From contig NW_027478778.1 in NCBI RefSeq assembly GCF_051014685.1, forward strand, positions 248,001 to 312,000: a stretch of DNA of 64,000 bases. Reading direction: 5' to 3'. Source of the stretch: Ptiloglossa arizonensis (taxonomy: Eukaryota; Arthropoda; Insecta; Hymenoptera; Colletidae). Below, one piece after another: positions 10,664-23,578 of this stretch. The translations under genes were made by a program, and so were the position numbers. Position 1 is the first letter of the stretch. Each line of letters begins with the position of its first letter. The notes beneath the pieces are model-generated. The model was not told where the DNA came from. It searched no databases and worked only from the letters and a program-made list of their open reading frames with translations.

Positions 10664-13600
10664 AATGCAATAGGAATTTTTGGGTTAGGTCAATCCGTTC
10701 GCGAGATATGGGAGTTTGAAGCCAAGAAATGGTAGAGAAGGCAAAAAATTTTCCCCAATTCTGCTGCTCCAAACGCTTAACCAGAATGGCCTAGGGAAAA
10801 AATACGCACACCGTTGTAATCGGGCGAGTTTCTACTTTCAGACGGAGCAGGGCTTTTTGGGTTTGGTCAATCCGTTCGCGAGATATGGGAGTTTGAAGGC
10901 AAGAAATGGTTGAGAAGGCAAAAAATTTATCGCAATTCTGCTGCTCCAAACGCTTAACCGGAATGCCCTAGGGAAAAAATACACATACCGTTGTAATCGG
11001 GCCAGTTTCTACTTTCAGATGCAATAGGAATTTTTGGGTTAGGTCAATCCGTTCGCGAGATATGGGAGTTTGAAGCCAAGAAATGGTTGAGAAGGCAAAA
11101 AATTTTTCGCAATTCTGCTGCTCCAAACGCTTAACCAGAATGGCCTAGGGAAAAAATACACATACCGTTGTAATCGGGCGAGTTTCTACTTTCATATGCA
11201 ATAAGAATTTTTGGGTTAGGTCAATCCGTTCGCGAGATATGAGAGTTTGAAGCTAAGAAATGGTTGACAAGACAACAAATTTTTCATAATTCTGCTGCTC
11301 CAATCGCTTAACCAGAATGGCCTAGGGGAAAAATACACGTACCGTTGTAATCGGGCGAGTTTCTACTTTCAGATGCATAAGGAATTTTTGGGTTAGGTCA
11401 ATCCGTTCGCCAGATATGGGAGTTTGAAGCCAAGAAATGGTTGAGAAGGCAAAAAATTTTTCGCAATTCTGCTGCTCCAAACGCTTAACCAGAATGGCCT
11501 AGGGAAAAAATACACATACCGTTGTAATCGGGCGAGTTTCTACTTTCAAATGCAATAGGAATTTTTGGGTTAGGTCAATCCGTTCGCGAGATATGAGAGT
11601 TTGAAGCTATGAAATGGTTGAGAAGACAACAAATTTTTCGCAAATCTGCTGCTCCAAACGCTTAACCAGAATGGCCTAGGGGAATAACACGCATACCGTT
11701 GTAATCGGGCGAGTTTCTACTTTCAGACGCAACTGGAATTTTTGGGTTAGGTCAATCCGTTCGCGAGATATGGGAGTTTGAAGCCAGGAAATGGTTGAGA
11801 AGGCAAAAAATGTTTCCCAATTCTGCTGCTCCAAACGCTTAACCAGAATGGCCTAGGGAAAAAGTACACATACCGTTGTAATCGGGTGAGTTTCTACTTT
11901 CAAATGCAATAGGAATTTTTGGGTTAGGTCAATCCGTTCGCGAGATATGAGAGTTTGTAGCTAAGAAATGGTTGAGAAGACAACAAATTTTTCGCAAATC
12001 TGCTGCTCCAAACGCTTAACCAGAAAGACCTAGGGATAAAATACACATACCGTTGTAATCGGGCGAGTTTCTACTTTCAGACGGAGCAGGAATTTTTGGG
12101 TTTGGTCAATCCGTTCGCGAGATATGGGAGTTTGAATCCAAGAAATGGTTGACAAGGCAAAAAATTTTTCGCAATTCTGCTGCTCCAAACGCTTAACCAG
12201 AATGCCCTAGGGAAAAAATACGCATACCGTTGTAATCGGGCGAGCTTCTACTTTCAGACGGAGCAGGAATTTTTGGGTTTGGTCAATCCGTTCGCGAGAT
12301 ATGAGAGTTTGAAGCTAAGAAATGGTTGACAAGACAACAAATTTTTCATAATTCTGCTGCTCCAATCGCTTAACCAGAATGCCCTAGGGGAAAAATACAC
12401 GTACCGTTGTAATCGGGCGAGTTTCTACTTTCAGATGCATAAGGAATTTTTGGGTTAGGTCAATCCGTTCGCCAGATATGGGAGTTTGAAGCCAAGAAAT
12501 GGTTGAGAAGGCAAAAAATTTTTCGCAATTCTGCTGCTCCAAACGCTTAACCAGAATGGCCTAGGGAAAAAATACACATACCGTTGTAATCGGGCGAGTT
12601 TCTACTTTCAAATGCAATAGGAATTTTTGGGTTAGGTCAATCCGTTCGCGAGATATGAGAGTTTGAAGCTAAGAAATGGTTGAGAAGACAACAAATTTTT
12701 CGCAAATCTGCTGCTCCAAACGCTTAACCAGAATGGCCTAGGGAAAAAAATACGCATACCGTTGTAATAGGGCGAGTTTCTGCTTTCAGACGCAACAGGA
12801 ATTTTTGGGTTAGGTCAATCCGTTCGCGAGATATGGGACATCGAAGCTAAGAAATGTTTGACAAGACAACAAATTTTTCATAATTCTGCTGCTCCAATCG
12901 CTTAACCAGAATGGCCTAGGGGAAAAATACACGTACCGTTGTAATCGGGCGAGTTTCTACTTTCAGATGCATAAGGAATTTTTGGGTTAGGTCAATCCGT
13001 TCGCCAGATATGGGAGTTCGAAGCCAAGAAATGGTTGAGAAGGCAAAAAATTTATCGCAATTCTGCTGCTCCAAACGCTTAACCAGAATGCCCTAGGGAA
13101 AAAATACACATACCGTTGTAATCGGGCGAGTTTCTACTTTCAGATGCAATAGGAATTTTTGGGTTAGGTCAATCCGTTCGCGAGATATGGGAGTTTGAAT
13201 CTAAGAAATGGTTGAGAAGACAACAAATTTTTCGCAAGTCTGCTGCTCCAAACGCTTAACCAGAATGGCCTAGGGGAAAAACACGCATACCGTTGTAATC
13301 GGGCGAGTTTCTACTTTCAGATGCAATAGGAATTTTTGGGTTAGGTCAATCCGTTCGCGAGATATGGGAGTTTGAAGCCAAGAAATGGTTGACAAGGCAA
13401 AAAATTTTTCGCAATTCTGCTGCTCCAAACGCTTAACCAGAATGGCCTAGGGAAAAAATACGCATACCGTTGTAATCGGGCGAGTTTCTACTTTCAGACG
13501 GAGCAGGAATTTTTGGGTTTGGTCAATCCGTTCGCGAGATATGAGAGTTTGAAGCTAAGAAATGGTTGACAAGACAACAAATTTTTCATAATTCTGCTGC

Positions 13601-14861
13601 TCCAATCGCTTAACCAGAATGGCCTAGGGGAAAAATACACGTACCGTCGTAATCGGGCGAGTTTCTACTTTCAGATGCATAAGGAATTTTTGGGTTAGGT
13701 CAATCCGTTCGCGAGATATGGGAGTTTGAAGCCAAGAAATGGTTGAGAAGGCAAAAAATTTTTCGCAATTCTGCTGCTCCAAACGCTTAACCAGAATGGC
13801 CTAGGGAAAAAATACGCATACCGTTGTAATCGGGCGAGTTTCTACTTTCAGATGCAATAGGAATTTTTGGGTTAGGTCAATCCGTTCGCGAGATATGGGA
13901 GTTTGAAGCCAAGAAATGGTAGAGAAGGCAAAAAATTTTCCCCAATTCTGCTGCTCCAAACGCTTAACCAGAATGGCCTAGGGAAAAAATACGCACACCG
14001 TTGTAATCGGGCGAGTTTCTACTTTCAGACGGAGCAGGGCTTTTTGGGTTTGGTCAATCCGTTCGCGAGATATGGGAGTTTGAAGGCAAGAAATGGTTGA
14101 GAAGGCAAAAAATTTATCGCAATTCTGCTGCTCCAAACGCTTAACCGGAATGCCCTAGGGAAAAAATACACATACCGTTGTAATCGGGCCAGTTTCTACT
14201 TTCAGATGCAATAGGAATTTTTGGGTTAGGTCAATCCGTTCGCGAGATATGGGAGTTTGAAGCCAAGAAATGGTTGAGAAGGCAAAAAATTTTTCGCAAT
14301 TCTGCTGCTCCAAACGCTTAACCAGAATGGCCTAGGGAAAAAATACACATACCGTTGTAATCGGGCGAGTTTCTACTTTCATATGCAATAAGAATTTTTG
14401 GGTTAGGTCAATCCGTTCGCGAGATATGAGAGTTTGAAGCTAAGAAATGCTTGACAAGACAACAAATTTTTCATAATTCTGCTGCTCCAATCGCTTAACC
14501 AGAATGGCCTAGGGGAAAAATACACGTACCGTTGTAATCGGGCGAGTTTCTACTTTCAGATGCATAAGGAATTTTTGGGTTAGGTCAATCCGTTCGCCAG
14601 ATATGGGAGTTTGAAGCCAAGAAATGGTTGAGAAGGCAAAAAATTTTTCGCAATTCTGCTGCTCCAAACGCTTAACCAGAATGGCCTAGGGAAAAAATAC
14701 ACATACCGTTGTAATCGGGCGAGTTTCTACTTTCAAATGCAATAGGAATTTTTGGGTTAGGTCAATCCGTTCGCGAGATATGAGAGTTTGAAGCTATGAA
14801 ATGGTTGAGAGGACAACAAATTTTTCGCAAATCTGCTGCTCCAAACGCTTAACCAGAATGG
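10664..14861. repeat. Block A, copy 1
   Basis: About 4.2 kb matching 25184-29381 at a constant offset of 14520 bp. Comparison of sampled lines throughout found one substitution (c at 13352, t at 27872). Rare private variants are shared, such as ggaataacac (11681), ccagaaagaccta (12022), gagcttctac (12242) and gagttcgaag (13015). The first 3.2 kb also recurs at 20403-23578 at offset 9739. The left boundary is where type-specific differences begin (caaatgcaa against cagatgcaa near 10663); the right is near 14861, where ggcctaggg gives way to ggccctggggg in the other copy. Confidence 0.85.
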
Positions 14862-17800
14862 CCTAGGGAAAAAATACGCATACCGTTGTAATCGGGCGAG
14901 TTTCTACTTTCAGACGGAGCAGGAATTTTTGGGTTTGGTCAATCCGTTCGCGAGATATGAGAGTTTGAAGCTAAGAAATGGTTGACAAGACAACAAATTT
15001 TTCATAATTCTGCTGCTCCAATCGCTTAACCAGAATGGCCTAGGGGAAAAATACACGTACCGTCGTAATCGGGCGAGTTTCTACTTTCAGATGCATAAGG
15101 AATTTTTGGGTTAGGTCAATCCGTTCGCGAGATATGGGAGTTTGAAGCCAAGAAATGGTTGAGAAGGCAAAAAATTTTTCGCAATTCTGCTGCTCCAAAC
15201 GCTTAACCAGAATGGCCTAGGGAAAAAATACGCATACCGTTGTAATCGGGCGAGTTTCTACTTTCAGATGCAATAGGAATTTTTGGGTTAGGTCAATCCG
15301 TTCGCGAGATATGGGAGTTTGAAGCCAAGAAATGGTAGAGAAGGCAAAAAATTTTCCCCAATTCTGCTGCTCCAAACGCTTAACCAGAATGGCCTAGGGA
15401 AAAAATACGCACACCGTTGTAATCGGGCGAGTTTCTACTTTCAGACGGAGCAGGGCTTTTTGGGTTTGGTCAATCCGTTCGCGAGATATGGGAGTTTGAA
15501 GGCAAGAAATGGTTGAGAAGGCAAAAAATTTATCGCAATTCTGCTGCTCCAAACGCTTAACCGGAATGCCCTAGGGAAAAAATACACATACCGTTGTAAT
15601 CGGGCCAGTTTCTACTTTCAGATGCAATAGGAATTTTTGGGTTAGGTCAATCCGTTCGCGAGATATGGGAGTTTGAAGCCAAGAAATGGTTGAGAAGGCA
15701 AAAAATTTTTCGCAATTCTGCTGCTCCAAACGCTTAACCAGAATGGCCTAGGGAAAAAATACACATACCGTTGTAATCGGGCGAGTTTCTACTTTCATAT
15801 GCAATAAGAATTTTTGGGTTAGGTCAATCCGTTCGCGAGATATGAGAGTTTGAAGCTAAGAAATGCTTGACAAGACAACAAATTTTTCATAATTCTGCTG
15901 CTCCAATCGCTTAACCAGAATGGCCTAGGGGAAAAATACACGTACCGTTGTAATCGGGCGAGTTTCTACTTTCAGATGCATAAGGAATTTTTGGGTTAGG
16001 TCAATCCGTTCGCCAGATATGGGAGTTTGAAGCCAAGAAATGGTTGAGAAGGCAAAAAATTTTTCGCAATTCTGCTGCTCCAAACGCTTAACCAGAATGG
16101 CCTAGGGAAAAAATACACATACCGTTGTAATCGGGCGAGTTTCTACTTTCAAATGCAATAGGAATTTTTGGGTTAGGTCAATCCGTTCGCGAGATATGAG
16201 AGTTTGAAGCTATGAAATGGTTGAGAGGACAACAAATTTTTCGCAAATCTGCTGCTCCAAACGCTTAACCAGAATGGCCCTGGGGGAAAAACACGCATAC
16301 CGTTGTAATCGGGCGAGTTTCTACTTTCAGACGCAACTGGAATTTTTGGGTTAGGTCAATCCGTTCGCGAGATATGGGAGTTTGAAGCCAGGAAATGGTT
16401 GAGAAGGCAAAAAATGTTTCGCAATTCTGCTGCTCCAAACGCTTAACCAGAATGGCCTAGGGAAAAAATACACATACCGTTGTAATCGGGTGAGTTTCTA
16501 CTTTCAAATGCAATAGGAATTTTTGGGTTAGGTCAATCCGTTCGCGAGGTATGAGAGTTTGAAGCTAAGAAATGGTTGAGAAGACAACAAATTTTTCGCA
16601 AATCTGCTGCTCCAAACGCTTAACCAGAATGGCCTAGGGGAAAAACACGCATACCGTTGTAATCGGGCGAGTTTCTACTTTCAGATGCAATAGGAATTTT
16701 TGGGTTAGGTCAATCCGTTCGCGAGATATGGGAGTTTGAAGCCAAGAAATGGTAGAGAAGGCAAAAAATTTTTCGCAATTCTGCTGCTCCAAACGCTTAA
16801 CCAGAATGGCCTAGGGAAAAAATACGCACACCGTTGTAATCGGGCGAGTTTCTACTTTCAGACGGAGCAGGGCTTTTTGGGTTTGGTCAATCCGTTCGCG
16901 AGATATGGGAGTTTGAAGGCAAGAAATGGTTGAGAAGGCAAAAAATTTATCGCAATTCTGCTGCTCCAAACGCTTAACCGGAATGCCCTAGGGAAAAAAT
17001 ACACATACCGTTGTAATCGGGCCAGTTTCTACTTTCAGATGCAATAGGAATTTTTGGGTTAGGTCAATCCGTTCGCGAGATATGGGAGTTTGAAGCCAAG
17101 AAATAGTTGAGAAGGCAAAAAATTTTTCGCAATTCTGCTGCTCCAAACGCTTAACCAGAATGGCCTAGGGAAAAAATACGCATACCGTTGTAATCGGGCG
17201 AGTTTCAACTTACAGTTACAATAGGAATTTTTGGGTTAGGTCAATCCGTTCGCGAGATATGGGACTTTGAAGCTAAGAAGTGGTTGACATGACAACAAAT
17301 TTTTCGCACTTCTGCTGCTCCAATCGCTTAACCAGAATGGCCTAGGGGAAAAATACACATACCGTTGTAATCGGGTGAGTTTCTACTTTCAAATGCAATA
17401 GGAATTTTTGGGTTAGGTCAATCCGTTTCTCGAGATATGAGAGTTTGAAGCTAAGAAATGGTTGAGAAGACAACAAATTTTTCGCAAATCTGCTGCTCCA
17501 AACGCTTAACCAGAATGGCCTAGGGATAAAATACACATACCGTTGTAATCGGGCGAGTTTCTACTTTCAGACGGAGCAGGAATTTTTGGGTTTGGTCAAT
17601 CCGTTCGCGAGATATGGGAGTTTGAATCCAAGAAATGGTTGAGAACGCAAAAAATTTATCGCAATTCTGCTGCTCCAAACGCTTAATCAGAATGCCCTAG
17701 GGAAAAAATACACATACCGTTGTAATCGGGCGAGTTTCTACTTTCAGATGCAATAGGAATTTTTGGGTTAGGTCAATCCGTTCGCGAGATATGGGAGTTG

Positions 17801-18155
17801 GAAGCTAAGAAATGGTTGACAAGAGAACAAATTGTTCGCAATTCTGCTGCTCCAAACGCTTAACCAGAACGGGCTAGGGAAAAAATACACGTACCGTTGT
17901 AATCGGGCGAGTTTCTACTTTCAGATGCATAAGGAATTTTTGGGTTAGGTCAATCCGTTCGCGAGATATGGGAGTTTGAAGCCAAGAAATGGTTGAGAAG
18001 GCAAAAAATTTTTCGCAATTCTGCTGCTCCAAACGCTTAACCAGAATGGCCTAGGGAAAAAATACGCATACCGTTGTAATCGGGCGAGTTTCTACTTTCA
18101 GATGCAATAGGAATTTTTGGGTTAGGTCAATCCGTTCGCGAGATATGAGAGTTTG
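14840..18155. repeat. Block B, copy 1
   Basis: About 3.3 kb that recurs at 27944-31259 (offset 13104) and 32372-35679 (a further offset of 4428). Shared rare variants include gaagccaagaaatagttg (17088), cagttacaatagg with gagtttcaac (17205), and the insertion ccgtttctcgag (17424). The right edge is set by gtttgtagct here against gtttgaagct in copy 2. Confidence 0.8.
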
Positions 18156-18797
18156 TAGCTAAGAAATGGTTGAGAAGACAACAAATTTTTCGCAAATCTG
18201 CTGCTCCAAACGCTTAACCAGAAAGACCTAGGGATAAAATACACATACCGTTGTAATCGGGCGAGTTTCTACTTTCAGACGGAGCAGGAATTTTTGGGTT
18301 TGGTCAATCCGTTCGCGAGATATGGGAGTTTGAATCCAAGAAATGGTTGAGAACGCAAAAAATTTATCGCAATTCTGCTGCTCCAAACGCTTAATCAGAA
18401 TGCCCTAGGGAAAAAATACACATACCGTTGTAATCGGGCGAGTTTCTACTTTCAGATGCAATAGGAATTTTTGGGTTAGGTCAATCCGTTCGCGAGATAT
18501 GGGAGTTGGAAGCTAAGAAATGGTTGACAAGAGAACAAATTGTTCGCAATTCTGCTGCTCCAAACGCTTAACCAGAACGGGCTAGGGAAAAAATACACAT
18601 ACCGTTGTAATCGGGCGAGTTTCTACTTTCAGACGCAGAAGGAATTTTTGGGTTAGGTCAATCCGTTCGCGAGATGTGGGAGTTTGAAGCCAAGAAATGC
18701 TTGACAAGGCAAAAAATTTTTCGCAATTCTGCTGCTCCAAACGCTTAACCAGAATGCCCTAGGGAAAAAATACGCATACCGTTGTAATCGGGCGAGC

Positions 18798-21700
18798 TTC
18801 TACTTTCAGACGGAGCAGGAATTTTTGGGTTTGGTCAATCCGTTCGCGAGATATGAGAGTTTGAAGCTAAGAAATGGTTGACAAGACAACAAATTTTTCA
18901 TAATTCTGCTGCTCCAATCGCTTAACCAGAATGCCCTAGGGGAAAAATACACGTACCGTTGTAATCGGGCGAGTTTCTACTTTCAGATGCATAAGGAATT
19001 TTTGGGTTAGGTCAATCCGTTCGCCAGATATGGGAGTTTGAAGCCAAGAAATGGTTGAGAAGGCAAAAAATTTTTCGCAATTCTGCTGCTCCAAACGCTT
19101 AACCAGAATGGCCTAGGGAAAAAATACACATACCGTTACAATCGGGCGAGTTTCTACTTTCAAATGCAATAGGAATTTTTGGGTTAGGTCAATCCGTTCG
19201 CGAGATATGAGAGTTTGAAGCTAAGAAATGGTTGAGAAGACAACAAATTTTTCGCAAATCTGCTGCTCCAAACGCTTAACCAGAATGGCCTAGGGAAAAA
19301 AATACGCATACCGTTGTAATAGGGCGAGTTTCTGCTTTCAGACGCAACAGGAATTTTTGGGTTAGGTCAATCCGTTCGCGAGATATGGGACATCGAAGCT
19401 AAGAAATGTTTGACAAGACAACAAATTTTTCATAATTCTGCTGCTCCAATCGCTTAACCAGAATGGCCTAGGGGAAAAATACACGTACCGTTGTAATCGG
19501 GCGAGTTTCTACTTTCAGATGCATAAGGAATTTTTGGGTTAGGTCAATCCGTTCGCCAGATATGGGAGTTTGAAGCCAAGAAATGGTTGAGAAGGCAAAA
19601 AATTTATCGCAATTCTGCTGCTCCAAACGCTTAACCAGAATGCCCTAGGGAAAAAATACACATACCGTTGTAATCGGGCGAGTTTCTACTTTCAGATGCA
19701 ATAGGAATTTTTGGGTTAGGTCAATCCGTTCGCGAGATATGGGAGTTTGAATCTAAGAAATGGTTGAGAAGACAACAAATTTTTCGCAAGTCTGCTGCTC
19801 CAAACGCTTAACCAGAATGGCCTAGGGGAAAAACACGCATACCGTTGTAATCGGGCGAGTTTCTACTTTCAGATGCAATAGGAATTTTTGGGTTAGGTCA
19901 ATCCGTTCGCGAGATATGGGAGTTTGAAGCCAAGAAATGGTTGACAAGGCAAAAAATTTTTCGCAATTCTGCTGCTCCAAACGCTTAACCAGAATGGCCT
20001 AGGGAAAAAATACGCATACCGTTGTAATCGGGCGAGTTTCTACTTTCAGACGGAGCAGGAATTTTTGGGTTTGGTCAATCCGTTCGCGAGATATGAGAGT
20101 TTGAAGCTAAGAAATGGTTGACAAGACAACAAATTTTTCATAATTCTGCTGCTCCAATCGCTTAACCAGAATGGCCTAGGGGAAAAATACACGTACCGTC
20201 GTAATCGGGCGAGTTTCTACTTTCAGATGCATAAGGAATTTTTGGGTTAGGTCAATCCGTTCGCGAGATATGGGAGTTTGAAGCCAAGAAATGGTTGAGA
20301 AGGCAAAAAATTTTTCGCAATTCTGCTGCTCCAAACGCTTAACCAGAATGGCCTAGGGAAAAAATACGCATACCGTTGTAATCGGGCGAGTTTCTACTTT
20401 CAGATGCAATAGGAATTTTTGGGTTAGGTCAATCCGTTCGCGAGATATGGGAGTTTGAAGCCAAGAAATGGTAGAGAAGGCAAAAAATTTTCCCCAATTC
20501 TGCTGCTCCAAACGCTTAACCAGAATGGCCTAGGGAAAAAATACGCACACCGTTGTAATCGGGCGAGTTTCTACTTTCAGACGGAGCAGGGCTTTTTGGG
20601 TTTGGTCAATCCGTTCGCGAGATATGGGAGTTTGAAGGCAAGAAATGGTTGAGAAGGCAAAAAATTTATCGCAATTCTGCTGCTCCAAACGCTTAACCGG
20701 AATGCCCTAGGGAAAAAATACACATACCGTTGTAATCGGGCCAGTTTCTACTTTCAGATGCAATAGGAATTTTTGGGTTAGGTCAATCCGTTCGCGAGAT
20801 ATGGGAGTTTGAAGCCAAGAAATGGTTGAGAAGGCAAAAAATTTTTCGCAATTCTGCTGCTCCAAACGCTTAACCAGAATGGCCTAGGGAAAAAATACAC
20901 ATACCGTTGTAATCGGGCGAGTTTCTACTTTCATATGCAATAAGAATTTTTGGGTTAGGTCAATCCGTTCGCGAGATATGAGAGTTTGAAGCTAAGAAAT
21001 GGTTGACAAGACAACAAATTTTTCATAATTCTGCTGCTCCAATCGCTTAACCAGAATGGCCTAGGGGAAAAATACACGTACCGTTGTAATCGGGCGAGTT
21101 TCTACTTTCAGATGCATAAGGAATTTTTGGGTTAGGTCAATCCGTTCGCCAGATATGGGAGTTTGAAGCCAAGAAATGGTTGAGAAGGCAAAAAATTTTT
21201 CGCAATTCTGCTGCTCCAAACGCTTAACCAGAATGGCCTAGGGAAAAAATACACATACCGTTGTAATCGGGCGAGTTTCTACTTTCAAATGCAATAGGAA
21301 TTTTTGGGTTAGGTCAATCCGTTCGCGAGATATGAGAGTTTGAAGCTATGAAATGGTTGAGAAGACAACAAATTTTTCGCAAATCTGCTGCTCCAAACGC
21401 TTAACCAGAATGGCCTAGGGGAATAACACGCATACCGTTGTAATCGGGCGAGTTTCTACTTTCAGACGCAACTGGAATTTTTGGGTTAGGTCAATCCGTT
21501 CGCGAGATATGGGAGTTTGAAGCCAGGAAATGGTTGAGAAGGCAAAAAATGTTTCCCAATTCTGCTGCTCCAAACGCTTAACCAGAATGGCCTAGGGAAA
21601 AAGTACACATACCGTTGTAATCGGGTGAGTTTCTACTTTCAAATGCAATAGGAATTTTTGGGTTAGGTCAATCCGTTCGCGAGATATGAGAGTTTGTAGC

Positions 21701-23578
21701 TAAGAAATGGTTGAGAAGACAACAAATTTTTCGCAAATCTGCTGCTCCAAACGCTTAACCAGAAAGACCTAGGGATAAAATACACATACCGTTGTAATCG
21801 GGCGAGTTTCTACTTTCAGACGGAGCAGGAATTTTTGGGTTTGGTCAATCCGTTCGCGAGATATGGGAGTTTGAATCCAAGAAATGGTTGACAAGGCAAA
21901 AAATTTTTCGCAATTCTGCTGCTCCAAACGCTTAACCAGAATGCCCTAGGGAAAAAATACGCATACCGTTGTAATCGGGCGAGCTTCTACTTTCAGACGG
22001 AGCAGGAATTTTTGGGTTTGGTCAATCCGTTCGCGAGATATGAGAGTTTGAAGCTAAGAAATGGTTGACAAGACAACAAATTTTTCATAATTCTGCTGCT
22101 CCAATCGCTTAACCAGAATGCCCTAGGGGAAAAATACACGTACCGTTGTAATCGGGCGAGTTTCTACTTTCAGATGCATAAGGAATTTTTGGGTTAGGTC
22201 AATCCGTTCGCCAGATATGGGAGTTTGAAGCCAAGAAATGGTTGAGAAGGCAAAAAATTTTTCGCAATTCTGCTGCTCCAAACGCTTAACCAGAATGGCC
22301 TAGGGAAAAAATACACATACCGTTGTAATCGGGCGAGTTTCTACTTTCAAATGCAATAGGAATTTTTGGGTTAGGTCAATCCGTTCGCGAGATATGAGAG
22401 TTTGAAGCTAAGAAATGGTTGAGAAGACAACAAATTTTTCGCAAATCTGCTGCTCCAAACGCTTAACCAGAATGGCCTAGGGAAAAAAATACGCATACCG
22501 TTGTAATAGGGCGAGTTTCTGCTTTCAGACGCAACAGGAATTTTTGGGTTAGGTCAATCCGTTCGCGAGATATGGGACATCGAAGCTAAGAAATGTTTGA
22601 CAAGACAACAAATTTTTCATAATTCTGCTGCTCCAATCGCTTAACCAGAATGGCCTAGGGGAAAAATACACGTACCGTTGTAATCGGGCGAGTTTCTACT
22701 TTCAGATGCATAAGGAATTTTTGGGTTAGGTCAATCCGTTCGCCAGATATGGGAGTTCGAAGCCAAGAAATGGTTGAGAAGGCAAAAAATTTATCGCAAT
22801 TCTGCTGCTCCAAACGCTTAACCAGAATGCCCTAGGGAAAAAATACACATACCGTTGTAATCGGGCGAGTTTCTACTTTCAGATGCAATAGGAATTTTTG
22901 GGTTAGGTCAATCCGTTCGCGAGATATGGGAGTTTGAATCTAAGAAATGGTTGAGAAGACAACAAATTTTTCGCAAGTCTGCTGCTCCAAACGCTTAACC
23001 AGAATGGCCTAGGGGAAAAACACGCATACCGTTGTAATCGGGCGAGTTTCTACTTTCAGATGCAATAGGAATTTTTGGGTTAGGTCAATCCGTTCGCGAG
23101 ATATGGGAGTTTGAAGCCAAGAAATGGTTGACAAGGCAAAAAATTTTTCGCAATTCTGCTGCTCCAAACGCTTAACCAGAATGGCCTAGGGAAAAAATAC
23201 GCATACCGTTGTAATCGGGCGAGTTTCTACTTTCAGACGGAGCAGGAATTTTTGGGTTTGGTCAATCCGTTCGCGAGATATGAGAGTTTGAAGCTAAGAA
23301 ATGGTTGACAAGACAACAAATTTTTCATAATTCTGCTGCTCCAATCGCTTAACCAGAATGGCCTAGGGGAAAAATACACGTACCGTCGTAATCGGGCGAG
23401 TTTCTACTTTCAGATGCATAAGGAATTTTTGGGTTAGGTCAATCCGTTCGCGAGATATGGGAGTTTGAAGCCAAGAAATGGTTGAGAAGGCAAAAAATTT
23501 TTCGCAATTCTGCTGCTCCAAACGCTTAACCAGAATGGCCTAGGGAAAAAATACGCATACCGTTGTAATCGGGCGAGT
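18798..23578. repeat. 27-monomer unit, copy 1
   Basis: A 4781 bp unit (27 x 177 + 2) followed directly by a second copy. Rare internal markers recur at exactly +4781: gttacaatc at 19135 and 23916, the seven-A run before tacgcatacc near 19296 and 24077, and the ggtagagaaggc marker at 20455 and 25236. The left edge is the gagcttc/gagtttc difference near 18797. Confidence 0.85.
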